DNA of 64,000 bases from Austropuccinia psidii (GCA_023105745.1 JALGQZ010000011.1:49958698-50022697), one strand, 5' to 3'. Counted from the stretch's first letter, positions 12,061 to 24,904 are shown. The notes: a model not told the origin generated them from the letters alone. Numbers and translations: made by a program.

Positions 12061-12660
12061 TTGTGGTCATATAAAAGGGCAGAAAGTTCAATTTCTTGTT
12101 TATCAGTGAGATGAAGACTTATTTTAGCTTCATTTAACTGTTCAGACTTGAGCTTTTCTAACTCTAAGTTAATTGGTGATACTTTGTGTACTGTAATTTG
12201 TTTTTTAAATGGTAAAAAGGCAAATTTTTGACACTTATTGTCCCCAATAGTAGAGTATCTGTCTTTTTTGCTATTTAAGTCTATGCCATAAATTATCAAA
12301 TAGTCCTTTCTCAATATAAAATGGGTACTAGAGCAATTTTCCATAACAACAAATTCAACAGTTATTTTTAGATTTCCATTTATGTGTGGAAATATGACAG
12401 TAGTCTCAAATATGCCCAATGCTTTCATTGGACTACATGAACTATTAAATTTCATGCCATCGATTGGTATTGATTGATATTCAAAATTTGGTACACAAGT
12501 CTTAAGAAAAGATTTTCCAACACAAGAGCAGAAGGCTCCTGGGTAAATCAAAATCATAGTGGGTTTGTTGTCAATTACCACTTCTGTTATATAGGAGTTA
12601 CCAGCTCTATAACCTTTTACCCTGTTTGGTTTGATTTTCATTAGTTGATCATGTTAAACT
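12060..12660 (-). pseudogene. pol: Family 1 copy A aspartic protease, catalytic Asp replaced
   Basis: Open piece 11850-12641 (263 codons) carries protease and the RT N-terminus (AYPASPKSREALEIHIKELLDLGVIRKVGHNEEV). The expected catalytic triplet is seen as LIYPGAFCSC: a Tyr codon (12543-12545) stands where copy B reads LLLDSGAF. The flap/end block FILRKDYLIIYGIDLNSKKDRY is retained. The piece is otherwise the longest undamaged part of copy A gag-pol. Loss of the catalytic Asp would abolish polyprotein processing, if the Tyr is not a sequencing error. Confidence 0.8.
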
Positions 12661-14935
12661 CTTTATAAATCAAGTTTACCATTGCTTAATTGTGGCAAGT
12701 GGGAATAAGATTCCATGATATCAAAACTGGCATTGATATTTTGTATATCTTTTAAAGATTCAGAAAATATTGATGATTTGTCATCTTAATTATCTTCATT
12801 TAACACATCCTTTTCAATGTCAATTTCATTGATTTTCCCCTTCTTTCGACATGTATTAGCTAAATTTGTGGTGCTTTGGCAAATATTGCACTTTCTCATT
12901 ACATCAGCAGATTTATACTTAATATTACTAGAGTTTTCTTTGGAATTTCTGTCCACATAATCTTTCCAAGGTTTATTAAATCTCCTTTTGAGATTCACCC
13001 TACTGGAACCAATTCTGCTTCTGGTGGTTACGTCTTCCAATATATAAATGATAGCTTCTGCTTAAGATTGTTCAATAGTCCTGCTTTTGACAGCATGCTC
13101 TAAGTCACCTCCACATTGTCTTAGAATTTTTCTGTGAATCATAAATTCTGAAATGTCAGGATATAATGCTGTTAATATAACTTTTTGTTGGCAGAACAAT
13201 GGTAAAGCTTTGTCTTTGTCAGCATTGAATTTAGCAGATTAAAAGCTGTTTCAACTTCAAATCTCCAAGAATCATTGGCCCATTTGTTGATAATTTGGGT
13301 TTTCCACCAAGTCCAACTTTGGTGTCCATGTGCCTGCCTCAATTTTATATACCATCTGTGGGCTGATCTGGTAAAAAAGGTTTTAAATCTTGCTTTTACA
13401 AATTTTTCAGGTAATTAATAATCTTCTTCAATCATGTCAATGCCTCTGATGAATTCCATAAGGTCATATTCTCCTTCACCACTGAAGTGAGGCCATTCTT
13501 TGAGTTTTGGTACTTCTTTCAAGAGTTCTTGGCCCATTGATGGTTCCAAGTTATGAAAAGAAGTGGAAAAGTAATTTTTCAACTGTGAATTTTCAACATT
13601 CAATACTTGTGGATTGGAAATTCCTGCACCCTCAATTTGTTTCAGAGGTGTAGACATTCTAGGTAAGGTGTACACTAATTGTTCAATATCATTTGTTTTA
13701 CTGTTTCTACACCTTTGAGAACTTCTGAGCTCATGTTGGAAGCTCTGTATTACATTTATTTATTAAATTTTATACATATCTTCCTTACGTGTTAATTCTT
13801 GCCATAATTTTGTCTTTCTAGTATTAGCAGAAGTGACTTGATTCAATTTCATTGTTAATTTTGATACTTCCTGTTGTGAGGTGTCAAAACAATTTTTCAA
13901 GGCAATTGTATATGTCTTTACTTCAGTAAATGAGTTTTAGATATCATCAAGGACTTTCTTATTATCTTCTTTGATAATATTTATGGCTTGTTTTATTCTT
14001 GTTTTAATTATGTCATCAATATTGAACTTAGAATATTTGTCTGTCAATTCTTTAATAATGGCAGATTGTTCATTTAACTTATTTCCAAATAAATTGTCAT
14101 TATTGGAAGTTCTAATTGTTTATAAAACTTTTTCAAAACACATAAATGTCTCATTTATTTGGCTCAGACTTAAGTTATTTGTCTTAAGATTGTTACAAAT
14201 TGATGCATTTTTATCAGAAATATGACTTTTCACGTCATTTATAGCTATATAAAAGTTTGCAGTTCCATCTAGAATATCAGAGATCCTTTCTGATATTTTA
14301 ATCTGGCTTCCTCCTTTTTCTGAAATTCCATCATTGTTCTGACCATCTGAAATACATTTTCCATGGCATCCTGCTGAATCTTTGGGATTCTGTAGCGCTG
14401 GCTGTAAGGTTTTGTGGCTGGTGCTTTTCCTTTGCCCTTGTTCTGAGCTTTTGGCTTCTTTTTCATGCTTTAATTGCTGCTTCTGGCTACTGGGGCTGTT
14501 TTTGGGACTTTCTTGGGTGGTGGAGGGTTGTTTTTCCTCCCTTCTTCTGTTAAAAGAATAATGTTTTTCTTTTCCATCAATGGATGCCATCCATTGAGTA
14601 ACTTGAAAGTGCTGGGATGGCCCAGGAATTTTCTCACAGTCAGGTAAGAATTCATGCAGTTTTTCCACAAATCTGCAAGGATATGGTACTCTTTGTGCTG
14701 AAAGTCATTGCTTTAGGCCTTCCGGCTGGCTTTTTATATGTCCACTGAGGCTTCTTGTGGAGTCTCCAGCTCTTTTTGAAGGTAAAGAAATATTATAAGC
14801 CTCAGAACGGCATAATCTGTCAGTTTGGGATCCATTTACTGACCCTTGTCCTTCTGCCATAATCACATCTATAACCTTTTTGGGAGCTGCTTGAGGACTT
14901 TTAGCTGGCTCCTGATCTGGTTGAAGGCATATTTT
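12661..14935 (-). pseudogene. gag: Family 1 copy A gag
   Basis: Minus-strand pieces, from N- to C-terminus: a leader with MAEGQGSVNGS near 14840-14860; a Gln/Ser/Lys-rich segment and helical region (14120-14668); the gag core LKEWPHFSGEGEYDLMEFIRGIDM (13415-13675), split here by quoting only its key residues F-S-G-E-G-E-Y-D; and a basic segment with a zinc knuckle (12786-13040). The knuckle reads CNICQSTTNLANTC, i.e. CX2CX4NX4C; copy B has His at the changed position, so the family motif is CCHC and copy A has lost the His. Frameshifts separate the pieces. Gag would form the particle and package the RNA. Confidence 0.8.
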
Positions 14936-15349
14936 ATAATTAAAAGCTTAAAAATGGTAATTTTATGTCAAAGAAACTTACTAGTGGCCAAATTCTTTGC
15001 CATTTGAAGGGTATTACTTATGTACAGGTTAATTAATTCACAAGAAATTGGCTCTGGTTGATTGTTCTGAGTTAAAATAACTGTGCTATTAAAGTCATAA
15101 TTGACAGTACTGGCCGGAATAATTCTAGTAGCTGTTGGTGCAGTTTAAATAATTTTTTGTCTTACCACATTGTCAGAAACTAAGATTAATTATAGAAGCA
15201 AATATTCAAGTAAAAAAAATAAAAAATCAAGCCTCACTTATAATATGGACAAAGGTTTATTTTTTATTAAATTCATGAATCATAAGTATTTGTTATTGGT
15301 TTTTCAAATTTTTAAATATAAGAGAAGGGATTTAAAAAAGAGTAAAAAT
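14936..15349 (-). other. Family 1 copy A leader
   Basis: AT-rich untranslated leader between the primer-binding region and gag. A 71-codon plus-strand ORF here (15170-15385) overlaps the LTR edge and has no support. Confidence 0.5.
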
Positions 15350-15367
15350 ATCATGGCTGGTCCCCAA
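15350..15367 (-). promoter_or_regulatory. Candidate primer-binding site, copy A
   Basis: Directly after the 5' LTR the minus strand reads TTGGGGACCAGCCATGAT. Copy B has TTTGGAAGCCCAGCCATGAC at the same place (31961-31980), so the site is conserved. I cannot name a matching tRNA. Confidence 0.5.
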
Positions 15368-17152
15368 TGTAAGGTGTGGATATGAAACTTTGATTTTAAG
15401 GTAAAAATTGATTAAGATTAGTATGAAATGAGGTTTCTAAGAGAAAACACACCAATTCTATTTCTCTTAACCTTATAAGTATAAGAAAACAATATTATAA
15501 AGATTTATTGTTTTACCAACAATAAACATTTATCTAAAAATACTCTACAAGAGATATTTAAGGCTACAAAAGATAATTCTTCAAGAGAAATTTCAATTGG
15601 AATTAATTGAGCAAAGGACTTAAAGAAATAAATTTAAGAACAGAGTCTTTAAAAAGATCGTTAAACAGAAAACACTCCAAAAAATGACCAGAATGAATTT
15701 GGAAACAAAGTGACAAAGCTAACAGTGATGAAAGATGCTGTAATTCACTTATGGGGTGGTTCAAGGGGTAAAAATGATTTTAAGAGTTACAAACAGTGAT
15801 TATAATGATTTTTCACATGGTTAAAAGGCTTAAAATGATTTTCAAAGGGTGGTTGGAATCTTTAATTGATTGGTTTTAACAGTGTTTAAACTAATTATAA
15901 AAGAAAAAGATTCCAACATGCAGAGAAAAGTGAGCAAAGAAGACATTCTTTTATAGCCATAGATTATCTTACTCCAAAAGTGAATTTTGCTCTTTTCAGT
16001 CGTGGAAAACACTCTGACAAAAGAAAAGCCAATTATGGAATCAATGAACCCCAGTTTAGACCAAAAAGAGGCTGGTTCTGGCCATTTTTTGCTATTTTCA
16101 GCCATTTTGGACCCTCAAATCAGCCATTGCTATGGTAATACCTGGTTTTAAGCCTTAAAAACATGTTATAATGTGTGTAAGAGACGTCAAAACTAGTTAA
16201 AACTTTTTTTAAAACTCCTGTTTTATCTTAAGGGTAGTTTTACCCTCTTGGCAACAGTTAAAACTACCCTGGTTGGTATTGAAACCTCAATTGAGACACA
16301 GACACTGTGACTCAATTCCAGGCCAAAAGTGATGAAATTTTGCATTGATTTTGACATCTCATGCCTGTAAGCACAGAATCTGGGGGTCTGGCTCCCCCTT
16401 GGAGCCAAGATTCCTTTCCCACCCAGAATAACTCTTTACAATTTATTTTTTCTTTGATTCCTCACCATTTATTATACTTATAATTTACATATGTAGTTCA
16501 ATTTAGTCTTTAAAGTACACAAATTTAATAATTGACAAATCATGTGTAAATTGAAGTTCACTTATGTAATACGCGCGCACATTTTGACATTTCAATTGAC
16601 ACTACCTCAATTCCTCATAAATTTTAAACTACACACAACACCTCAATTTTAACACAAAAATTGATGGTTAACCCCCTATTTGATGTGAATTAAATTAACG
16701 TTTTGAGGATTTTCAAATTTTTTACAGAAAAATACTAAAAACTTAATTTAAGCTTATTTAGAGTTGAGTTTCAGAAATTTTACCCAGAGGTGACCCCACC
16801 TTATTTCTTATGAGGAGTCCAATGGTGTAATAATTTTCATATTCTTATTTGTAGGATAAAAAGTTATGATAATTTTTTTTTAACTTTTTTCCAAAAATAT
16901 TGTAATTTTGGTATTTTTGTTGAAGATTCATTTTTACTTAATTTTTTCAAGTAAAAATGTGTTTTCACAAATTTAAAGTTCATTGTATTTTTATTTTTAA
17001 ATTATAACTAAACTTTAATTTTTGTGTATAAATTTATATTTATATTTTGATTTTTGTTTTGATAATATAAATAAATTTATTTTATTTATAATTGTATATT
17101 GTTTTATTATTTGTGGTCTTTTGGGTATCTGAAAATACCTCTAAGGCTCACA
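15368..17152 (-). mobile_element. Family 1 copy A, 5' LTR
   Basis: Minus orientation TGTGAGCCTTAGAGG (17152) to CACACCTTACA (15368). A TATA-like box, TATAAAAGAATG, lies on the minus strand at 15944-15955 and is conserved in the other family 1 LTRs. This is the likely promoter region of the element. Confidence 0.9.
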
Positions 17153-17875
17153 CACCAGGTGCAAAATTTTATGGATCATGGGGTCTGCCTCTCTCTGCCT
17201 CTGGTAGAAAGAAGTATGGTTCTTGCCCTATGATACTCTCCCTCCCCTTGATACTACCTGATATCAAGAAGAATGGTGACTCTTTGTCATTGATCTGATG
17301 GTGTCTGAGTGGTGTGAAGCCACTGGGGATTTTGGTTGCTTTACCACTCCCTGTGAGGCTGAAGGAGTCAGGGTATGCTCTCTCTGGTTCCATTTCTCCT
17401 CTATAGCATGGATAGTAGCTTTATTGTCTGTGATCTTGGCTGCCGTTTTTTCCAGAATTTTGAGCTTCCTGTTGAAATTTCACACTTTGGTGATTTCCAT
17501 GAGTTCTTTGAAGGTTCTCTCTTTGAGATAAATCTTTTGGATACTTGAGAAAATTCTTTCCAGTGGAACTCTAGGCATACTTGACTTCCTGCCATTCTTC
17601 ATTGGAGAAGTTCTTTGAGGATTTCATGGGTCAGAATAAATTTTTTTGATTCTATTCAAGCCTCTCCTGGAGGTTTGCTGTTGAAAACCATCTTGAAAGG
17701 TGGAGGAAGGTTCATTCTTCCATATCCTGTGACTTTTATCAACTTAAAATTCTCTCCCTTTCAGTTCTTTGTTCCTCCTGATGGTTGATGGCCTTTTCAT
17801 GGGATTATCTCTTGAAAATCCAAGCTCTATGAGATGAGGTGGTATCATCTCTGATTTGTATAATAAAGGGTTCAT
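17153..17875 (-). pseudogene. gag: Family 2 gag relic, N-terminal part
   Basis: Minus-strand reading starts at ATG 17873-17875 (MNPLLYKSEMIPPHLIEL...), runs 43 codons to TAA 17744-17746, then continues in shifted frames through a helical Lys/Glu-rich stretch (RTFKELMEITKV, LKILEKTAAKI, IEEKWNQ) and a Ser/His-rich part (VASHHSDTIRS, KSHHSS). It ends at the copy A insertion, where the flanks join as VKEVQK into the part at 7225. At least two frameshifts and two stops are present. It is recognised as the N-terminus of a rust-type gypsy gag. The family 2 5' LTR, expected to the right, was not found. Confidence 0.65.
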
Positions 17876-18009
17876 CTTATGATAGAAATATCATTATTTA
17901 TAAGCGTATTACTCAAATTTAGTTTATTTAAAAAGAGATATATCTTTGAAGGTTTTAATATCCAAAAGGATAATATAAGTATATATACATTTGGATAGGT
18001 TCTCATTAA
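17876..18009. other. AT-rich DNA, no feature recognised
   Basis: Where a family 2 leader and 5' LTR would be expected, only AT-rich sequence leading into the tandem array is seen. It may be a fifth, very degraded array unit. Confidence 0.4.
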
Positions 18010-18680
18010 AATAACTGATGATAATGATAATAAATATTCCACACCAACTTGGGTGAAATATTGAATGATAGGAGCTTTTTCTTCAAGAGAAATCTACACA
18101 GAATATACTTTGTATATATTAGGAAAATTTCAGCAAGAAAATATGACTATATTTCTTCTTGAATAAGTACTCTTATTCAAATTATCAATAATGCTTATGA
18201 ACAATTTTTTACACCAATTTGGGTAAAAAATGATTTTGAAAGTTTTTCTTAGAGAAAAATTCAAAAAATAAACTCTATGTACATATTATTAAACTAATTT
18301 TAGCAAAAATAAATATGATCCTATGTCTTTTTGAATAGTAATTATTATTAAAATTATTAATAATACTAATAATCATCAATTTTGATGCAACTTTGGGTGA
18401 AAAAATGAATTATAAATGTCCTTCTCCAAGAAAAACTCTAACAATATGTACTTTTTATATATTAAATAAATCAGTGAAATATGATTATATATTTTTTTGA
18501 AATAAAGTATTATTATTTAAACTATCAATAATACTAACAATAATAAATTTTCATGCCAATTTGGGTGAAAAATTGAATTATAAGAGTTTTTCTTGAAGTA
18601 AAATTAAGACAATATTTACTCTGTATATATTATTATGAAAAAACTGAAAAATATATTATTATATATTGTTTTGGAAACCA
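18010..18680. repeat. Tandem array, about four units of about 170 bp
   Basis: The landmark TTGGGTGA or a one-base variant recurs with its GGG at 18051, 18221, 18395 and 18563, giving periods of 170, 174 and 168 bp. Each unit continues with GAATTATAA-type, TTTTTCTTSAAG, TATATATTA and ATCAATAATACTAAT blocks in the same order. Units are diverged from each other. The unit length is close to one nucleosome and the composition is strongly AT-rich, so it resembles a satellite. Confidence 0.8.
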
Positions 18681-18689
18681 TTCACCATG

Positions 18690-20755
18690 AAAAAGAAACT
18701 ATCCCCACTGGCAGGGGTAGAGGGTCCAACCTAGGTTCAACCCAGCTTCCAATTTGCTTCATACTGGCCTCTAACTTGCTATTATTATTTGGTCATCTTC
18801 TAAGCCAGATTTTCAGGATTCAGAAATAAGTCACAATATCAATTGAATTATGTAACTCCTGGAAAGCCTAAATAATCCTTTATTCCATAAAGCTCTTTGA
18901 AAGAACAATCAACAGATTTTAAATCAATGTCAGCACATTAATCATGAGATATTTCTCTTTACATTTCTGAAAGTCAAAATTCCCTCTTTCATTATCTCCT
19001 ATCATATACTACCTTTCATGTATCTTCTTTCTCTCAAAGTTCACTTTACAGATCTTGAGATTTCCAAGGTTAAAAATCTTTACATCAAAATATATGTTTT
19101 TGAGGAATTACCTATCATCATTTTCTCTAACTCACTCAAAAAGAACAAAAAATATGTTCATTTCATTATTATGTTCTCCCAATAGCTCAATTAATTTTCA
19201 TTTATGGAAATGAAACTCAAATTGAGATTGATTATTTTGTTCTTTATTCCATGAAAATTATTTTTTAAAATTTCTTGTAAATGTCAGATTTGAAAGAAAT
19301 ATCTCCAAAAACAAATTGACCAACTATAATTTTTTTCTTGTACCCTGAAAATCCAATATCCTTTTTGAGACTTGAGACTAAATATAATTCCCATTCTCAC
19401 AAAATTTCAGATTCAATAGCTGTCACAGCTTTTTCCCATGATAAAAACAGCCTGAGACCTCTTATGAACCAAAAAGTATTCCCCACCATCTCACAAAAGA
19501 CTCAATATATACACCAGTTTCAAAATAAGCTAATTGATAGAAATATATTATGTAATATTATATAATTAATACAAAGGATATTATTAAAATGAAAAATGAT
19601 CTCATCCTACTGTGGTGGGGGAATCAAATTTAACTTGGGCTCTCAATATTTTTTCTCAAGAGAAAAATCAGAGAGACTATAATAACTTTCTAAATGAGAA
19701 ACATGTCAAATAATTACTAACCCTTCATAAAAATACCAATTTGACAAAACTTTTTTTGGCTTAAATATTTCTTTTTTTTATATGAAAAAAAGTCATTGGA
19801 TTTCAGGTATATACTAAGCTTGCATATTATAAAAATAAGGAATCAATATCCACGGTTTTTAAAATATTTGAATCTCAAGGAGGGAAGTAAGATTTTCAAT
19901 TAAAATTACCTTTGATGAGATCAGTATTAAATCTTATCATACTTATTTTTCTCAAGAAACCTAGTTACTTCAAAATAATCCTTGAAATTGAGTTCAAAAT
20001 ATACTTTATATTTCCATTTTTTTAGTAGTAATAAATTCATTACCATGGTGATATTTCATTATTCAAAATTATAATTCTCAATATTTGAAGAATATTTATC
20101 AAGATAAAAAATTACTTTCAAAAATTTATGCACCTGTATATCAATATTTCAATCCAATTGGAAACAAACAAAAATAATTCTCCTGTCAAAATTAAGTTCC
20201 CATTATGCAAAAGTAATAAATTTTAGATGTTTTTAGGACTGATCCAAGAGCTTAATAATAATAATCCAATAGAAATATATCATTTATTGGTCAGAAAAAT
20301 ATACTTAGTGTCAAAAATATGCCTCCAATCTTTAGGTTCTTATATAAGATTAATCCATGATGTTCATTTTCCAAGACCTGAAGGGACTATATTCACATTG
20401 GTATAATGATCTCAAATTGGTGGTAAAACTGACATTTTTAGTAATCCCATTTCATTCATGAATTTCAAATAGTTATCACATAATATTTATCCCTTCAACC
20501 TGAAATTTCTAACATATTATTCTTTCAAGAACCCACCTCCTGGATATTTTGAAGAATTAAAACCCTTCAGGTGTAACTTATAAGCTGACAACTTTAATTA
20601 TGTTTTGCTATTACCTTTGAAAAATGAAGAACATATGTAATATGATCAATTCAAATATTCATATAGGTTTATAGAATTAGTGACCTATACAAAATCTAAT
20701 ACCCAAGCTCTCAATTCCTGCAAAAGGGAGCTGAAACATAATCCTTTAATTCAAT
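18690..20755. other. AT-rich DNA, no gene recognised
   Basis: No coding similarity, terminal repeat or RNA gene could be supported. A 75-codon plus-strand ORF at 19338-19565 and a 64-codon one at 18635-18829 look like chance ORFs. Around 18715-18760 there is a short GC-richer stretch containing CTAGGTTCAACCCAG; see the rejected items. Confidence 0.5.
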
Positions 20756-22695
20756 TGTGAGGTTTGACTATGAAACAATAAGTAAAAATCACTAATATTT
20801 TACCTATTGTCCTATGAATTTCCTTATGAAATAAATATAATAAAAAATAATTATATTATTAAATAAATATAATAATATAATTTATATTATAAAAAAATAA
20901 TATAATAAATAAATATATTAATATAAGATAATTAATATATTTAAAAGCACTTTATTACTGTTACCAACAAATGATAAAGGCGTAAAATTTTTTTTTATTA
21001 ATAAAAACCAATTAATAAAAATAATATTACTAATATTAAAGTTATAAATTAATATAAATACTATTTATATTAATTAAAGAATTATTAAAGTAATAATAGG
21101 GAGAAAATTATTATAAAAAGAGGAAATAGCCTACTTTTAGCACTTAATATAATAATTTTGAATGATTTTATGCCAAAAAATATAAATACATCTTACTTAA
21201 ATTTTATTTACAATAAAAATTAGGAGAAATTACAATTTATCTTGATTTTACATGGATTTGAGGTTTTTAAGAGAAATTTAAACAAAACAGTTAAATAATT
21301 GAAGTAATCACGTCAATAATGATGATTATAATAAGGATGATATTTTGTATTTCATAATATAAGAGCTTTATATATAAATAATAAAGAAATTACCTTTTTG
21401 TTTTAATTATTTAGTGTTTTGTAAACGTCTGAGGGGAAAATAGAGTAAAAAGAACTCTATTTATAGTAAATACCTCCCTTCTGGAGTCCAGTAGGCTTCT
21501 AGTAGACGTGGACTGATTATTTATACTAGAATTGGTTGATATTCTAAGGTTTAGTGATGATTACATCATAATCAAACCATCTTACCTCATTATTACCCCA
21601 TTATTTAGAGTTATCACTGTAACTCTAAGTTTTATGATGTTATAGGCTTGGCAGAAGCCTAAACTTCGTGGATTTTATTAGTATTAATCATATTCTAATA
21701 GTATTCACCAGTTTTATTACTTATATGACTGTTAAACTTAAAATAAGATTACAGTGAGTGATCATAAATGATCAAATTTAAGCTTAAGCTTTGATCATTA
21801 ATAAAATTTAAGTTATACATGCTAAAGCTATTCTGAGAGTGTATTCTGATAGCTTGGAATGCCCATATCAAACTTCCAAGAGAATTTTATTACATCATCA
21901 AAACTCTATTTTTGATGATTTTTCTTGTGACTCATCTTTTTTGTTGAAATTTAATATTTTAAACTTCAAGCCATGATTTCAAGGGGTTATACCTTGAATA
22001 TTATGATAAAAAATACATAATTCTTCACGAATGAACTAGTAGAATCCAACTGTCTACTTTTTTTTTAAGTTTGTACCACTTTCACAACAAAGTGGTCAAC
22101 AGCTCTATTGATTTTAATCAATAATTCATTACAAGTTTTAACCTTGTTTATAGCTTGTGAAATAAAGTTCGTATTTGTATTCCTAAAGTAACTTCATGGT
22201 GACTTTATTTTTTGGTTTATCTCTCTATCTTGTATATTTCAAGAGATATTAGATAAAAACCATGAATATATGTGTTGACCAAAAAAGTGCATATATTCAG
22301 CTTAATTCCTTAAGTATTGACTTTAGAGATTAGCTTTATAGTTTTTTATGTGTAGATCTTTATGGATAATCCAATGTAACATTATTTTCATATGTTGTTT
22401 CATTGGTTTCTGAGATAAATGAGGTTTTGTACCTTTTCTAAGGTATTATTACTTATACTTCAGTAATTATTGACTTTTCACATATGCCATGAAAATGACA
22501 TATGTGTAATTTACCATGAGAAATCTAATGGTGTAATTAATTTCACATGTTTATTCATTAGATTCTGAGTTAATTCAGATTTTGTACTTATTTATGGTAT
22601 TTTACTAATTTTTGAGATAATTATCATAAATATAATTATTACAAAACTTTTGTTATGACCTTTTTGGATATGTGGTCATATCTCAAAGGCTCACA
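20756..22695 (-). mobile_element. Solo LTR, family 4, copy a (1.94 kb)
   Basis: In minus orientation it runs TGTGAGCCTTTGAGATATG to AGTCAAACCTCACA. It aligns, reversed, with 53512-56926 once the nested family 2 LTR there is removed. The flanking 5-mers are TCAAT and TAAAT (four of five match). A TATA-like TATAAATAG is seen on the minus strand at 21457-21465, 60-odd bp past CTTCTAGTAG-type sequence conserved in the other copy. The 20825-21130 part is almost pure A/T. Confidence 0.8.
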
Positions 22696-24904
22696 TAAAT
22701 AGTGCTTTTGAAACTTCTACATACTTCCTTTAGGCTAGGAGGTCTATTCATAATTGACAAATATCATCTGTGTATACATTTATTTATATTTCTCAACTAT
22801 TATGTGGTACTGGCTTTTTATTTGACATTTTTTGATAACCTTCTAATTAATCCCATGTATACACAAAAATTCATCTTGTACAAAATAAATATCATTTTAT
22901 TTCTTATTTCCAACATTATTTCTATAAATTGTATTAAAAATCAGAGAACTGAAGTCCCAAGGTTGAATTTTCATCATATACAATTGTTTGATACAAATTT
23001 ATGTTCCCATACACAAAGAATTCTGACTTTATCTTTGAAAATATTTTTCTTTTTTAACACTTTATTACTAAAATGGAAAAAATGCAAAATGATTTCACAG
23101 TAATAGTCTATTGCCTTTTTTTCTTTATTTAGACAAAGAATCCTTAAAGCAATTTAAGTTGATTTTCAAATCAATTTTTTGTTTTGTCTTCCAAGTTGGA
23201 ATAATTATCAATTTTTCATCACTATAATATCTAGCTTTAAAGATTCAAGTAATATGATTTTGTGGGAGGCATCTTTGAAGTGGAATATTACAAAATTTTT
23301 GAGAAGGGAATATAGTAATAAATCTCCCAATGTATGAGTTTGAAATCTGATAAAAATGGCTTTCATTGATAAAAACACTTAGTAGAAACTCTTAAGTTAT
23401 CCGAGTCAAATGAAAACAGAGTATCCTTTGAAATTTCCCTAGAAATTATTAAAGAAATTTGTAAATGGTCAAGGTTTATGTTAATTTTTGAAAATAATTA
23501 TACCTCCAGACGTGATAATACTAGAAATTTTCCTATAGACCTTTCTGTCATGTTTTTTGGCGTCTTTAGAAATTTTGATAAAACTTATTTTCACCTTCAT
23601 TCAAATTTGGCTCAAGCCCTTGTCCAACCCACATGCATTGGCCAGGTTGTAGTCAAGTTGGATAAAGGATTGTTAAAAAATTGACTCTTATTTTAAACTC
23701 CTGAATTTAAAAAACGCCAAGAGTCAATTTGAGGTTATGTATTCAGATAATGGACACATAACATTTATTTAAATATTTTAAATAAAAATTATTTATCAAA
23801 TTATAAATCATTTAAAAAAAGTCATATGATTGGCCTTTGACCTTTTTTTTAATTTCTTTTGATGATGATGGAATATAAATATGAATTTTGAATTCAATTT
23901 TAAATTCAGTATATTTCAATCTAAAGGTATTTATGACATCAAAATCCATTTCTTTTTATATATGTAACAATTTCTAAATAAACATTCTAATTCATGCATT
24001 TGCACTATGTTAAACCAGTTTGTAATTTATTTTATCTTAATTACAACTTCTTTATTGTCTTTTTATATAATTTTCTGTTACATTTCTCCATATTTAATCA
24101 ATAAAACTTCAATAATGTTTGTCTTTGTAATTAATGAATGGTTTTTGTCACTATTTCCCTCATTTTTTTGAATTATGATTCTCTTATTCTCTTATAGTTC
24201 GCTGACTTTGAGAATTTATGGCTTATTTTAATTCTTAATTTCACCTCATTGTCTCATAATATTTCTCTTTTTTCAATTTAGAGTCAGATTTGGTAATTTT
24301 TTTCTATAATTATTTCATTGTTTTTTAAATTTCAAATTCATTGAACTTATGCAATGAAAATCCTTTGGTTGTTTATGCTGTATTTTTAGTTATTGGATTT
24401 TTTTAAATTTTGATTTTAAAGAATATTTAGCAATTATGATTTATTGCTTTTTATTTCTAATTTTATAATTTTTTTATAATTTTGTTAATTTCTTTTTTCA
24501 ATTTGTACTGTTTTTTTGAATTGAATTTTTTCTTTTGTTTAATTTTTTCAATTTGTTTTAAGTTAAACTTAACTCATGAATTTATTAATTTGGAGAAGAA
24601 TATTGCAAATTTGAAGTGAAATTGAAGTTCAATTCTTCATTTTCAATTGAAAAATTCAATATATTTTTAATTGAAAATATCAAGTTGAACCCAGCGTAAT
24701 ATATCTCATTTACAACTAAAAAATGAAGACTTTACTTGAATACAATCCATAATGAATTAATATCTTTTTCTTCAAATAATCAAATTAATAAAATAATAAT
24801 AAAATAACAGAATAAAAAATACTTCACCTAAATTTCTTTCAGCAATGATAAACATAAATTGGAAAAAGATCCATTTGAAATTTATTTGAGGAAGTCATAA
24901 AGGC
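22696..24904. other. AT-rich DNA, no gene recognised
   Basis: Contains a 133-codon plus-strand ORF (22702-23103) and a 68-codon one (23478-23684). Both are rich in Phe, Ile, Leu and Asn as expected of AT-rich chance ORFs and match no family I recognise. The upstream gag of the family 3 element could lie here beyond recognition. Confidence 0.45.

Larger units (their letters stand above)
7226..17152 (-). mobile_element. Family 1 Ty3/gypsy retrotransposon, copy A, complete but decayed
   Basis: Two direct LTRs (7226-9030 and 15368-17152) flank 6.3 kb that encodes gag, PR, RT, RNase H, IN and a chromodomain-like end on the minus strand. The flanking 5-mers are CACAA (7221-7225) and CACCA (17153-17157), a target duplication with one mismatch. 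It inserted into the gag gene of a family 2 element: joining the flanks restores the reading as VKEVQK. The two LTRs differ visibly, including a gap of about 35 bp close to the 15368 edge, which points to an old insertion. The order is typical of chromoviral Ty3/gypsy elements. Confidence 0.9.

Noticed and set aside
18715..18765. tRNA- or SINE-like GGTTCAACCC box
   Set aside because: No matching acceptor stem, anticodon arm or upstream A box could be drawn; it also resembles, in reverse, GGTTGAACCCAGG of the 4-kb repeat near 51715, but the match is too short to call a third copy.
20825..21130. Possible replication origin or centromere core in nearly pure A/T DNA
   Set aside because: The same stretch is present in the other family 4 LTR (56560-56860), so it is part of the element.
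22702..23103. 133-codon ORF downstream of family 4 LTR
   Set aside because: Composition (Phe, Ile, Leu, Asn) matches AT-rich chance reading; no homologue in the window and no recognisable motif.
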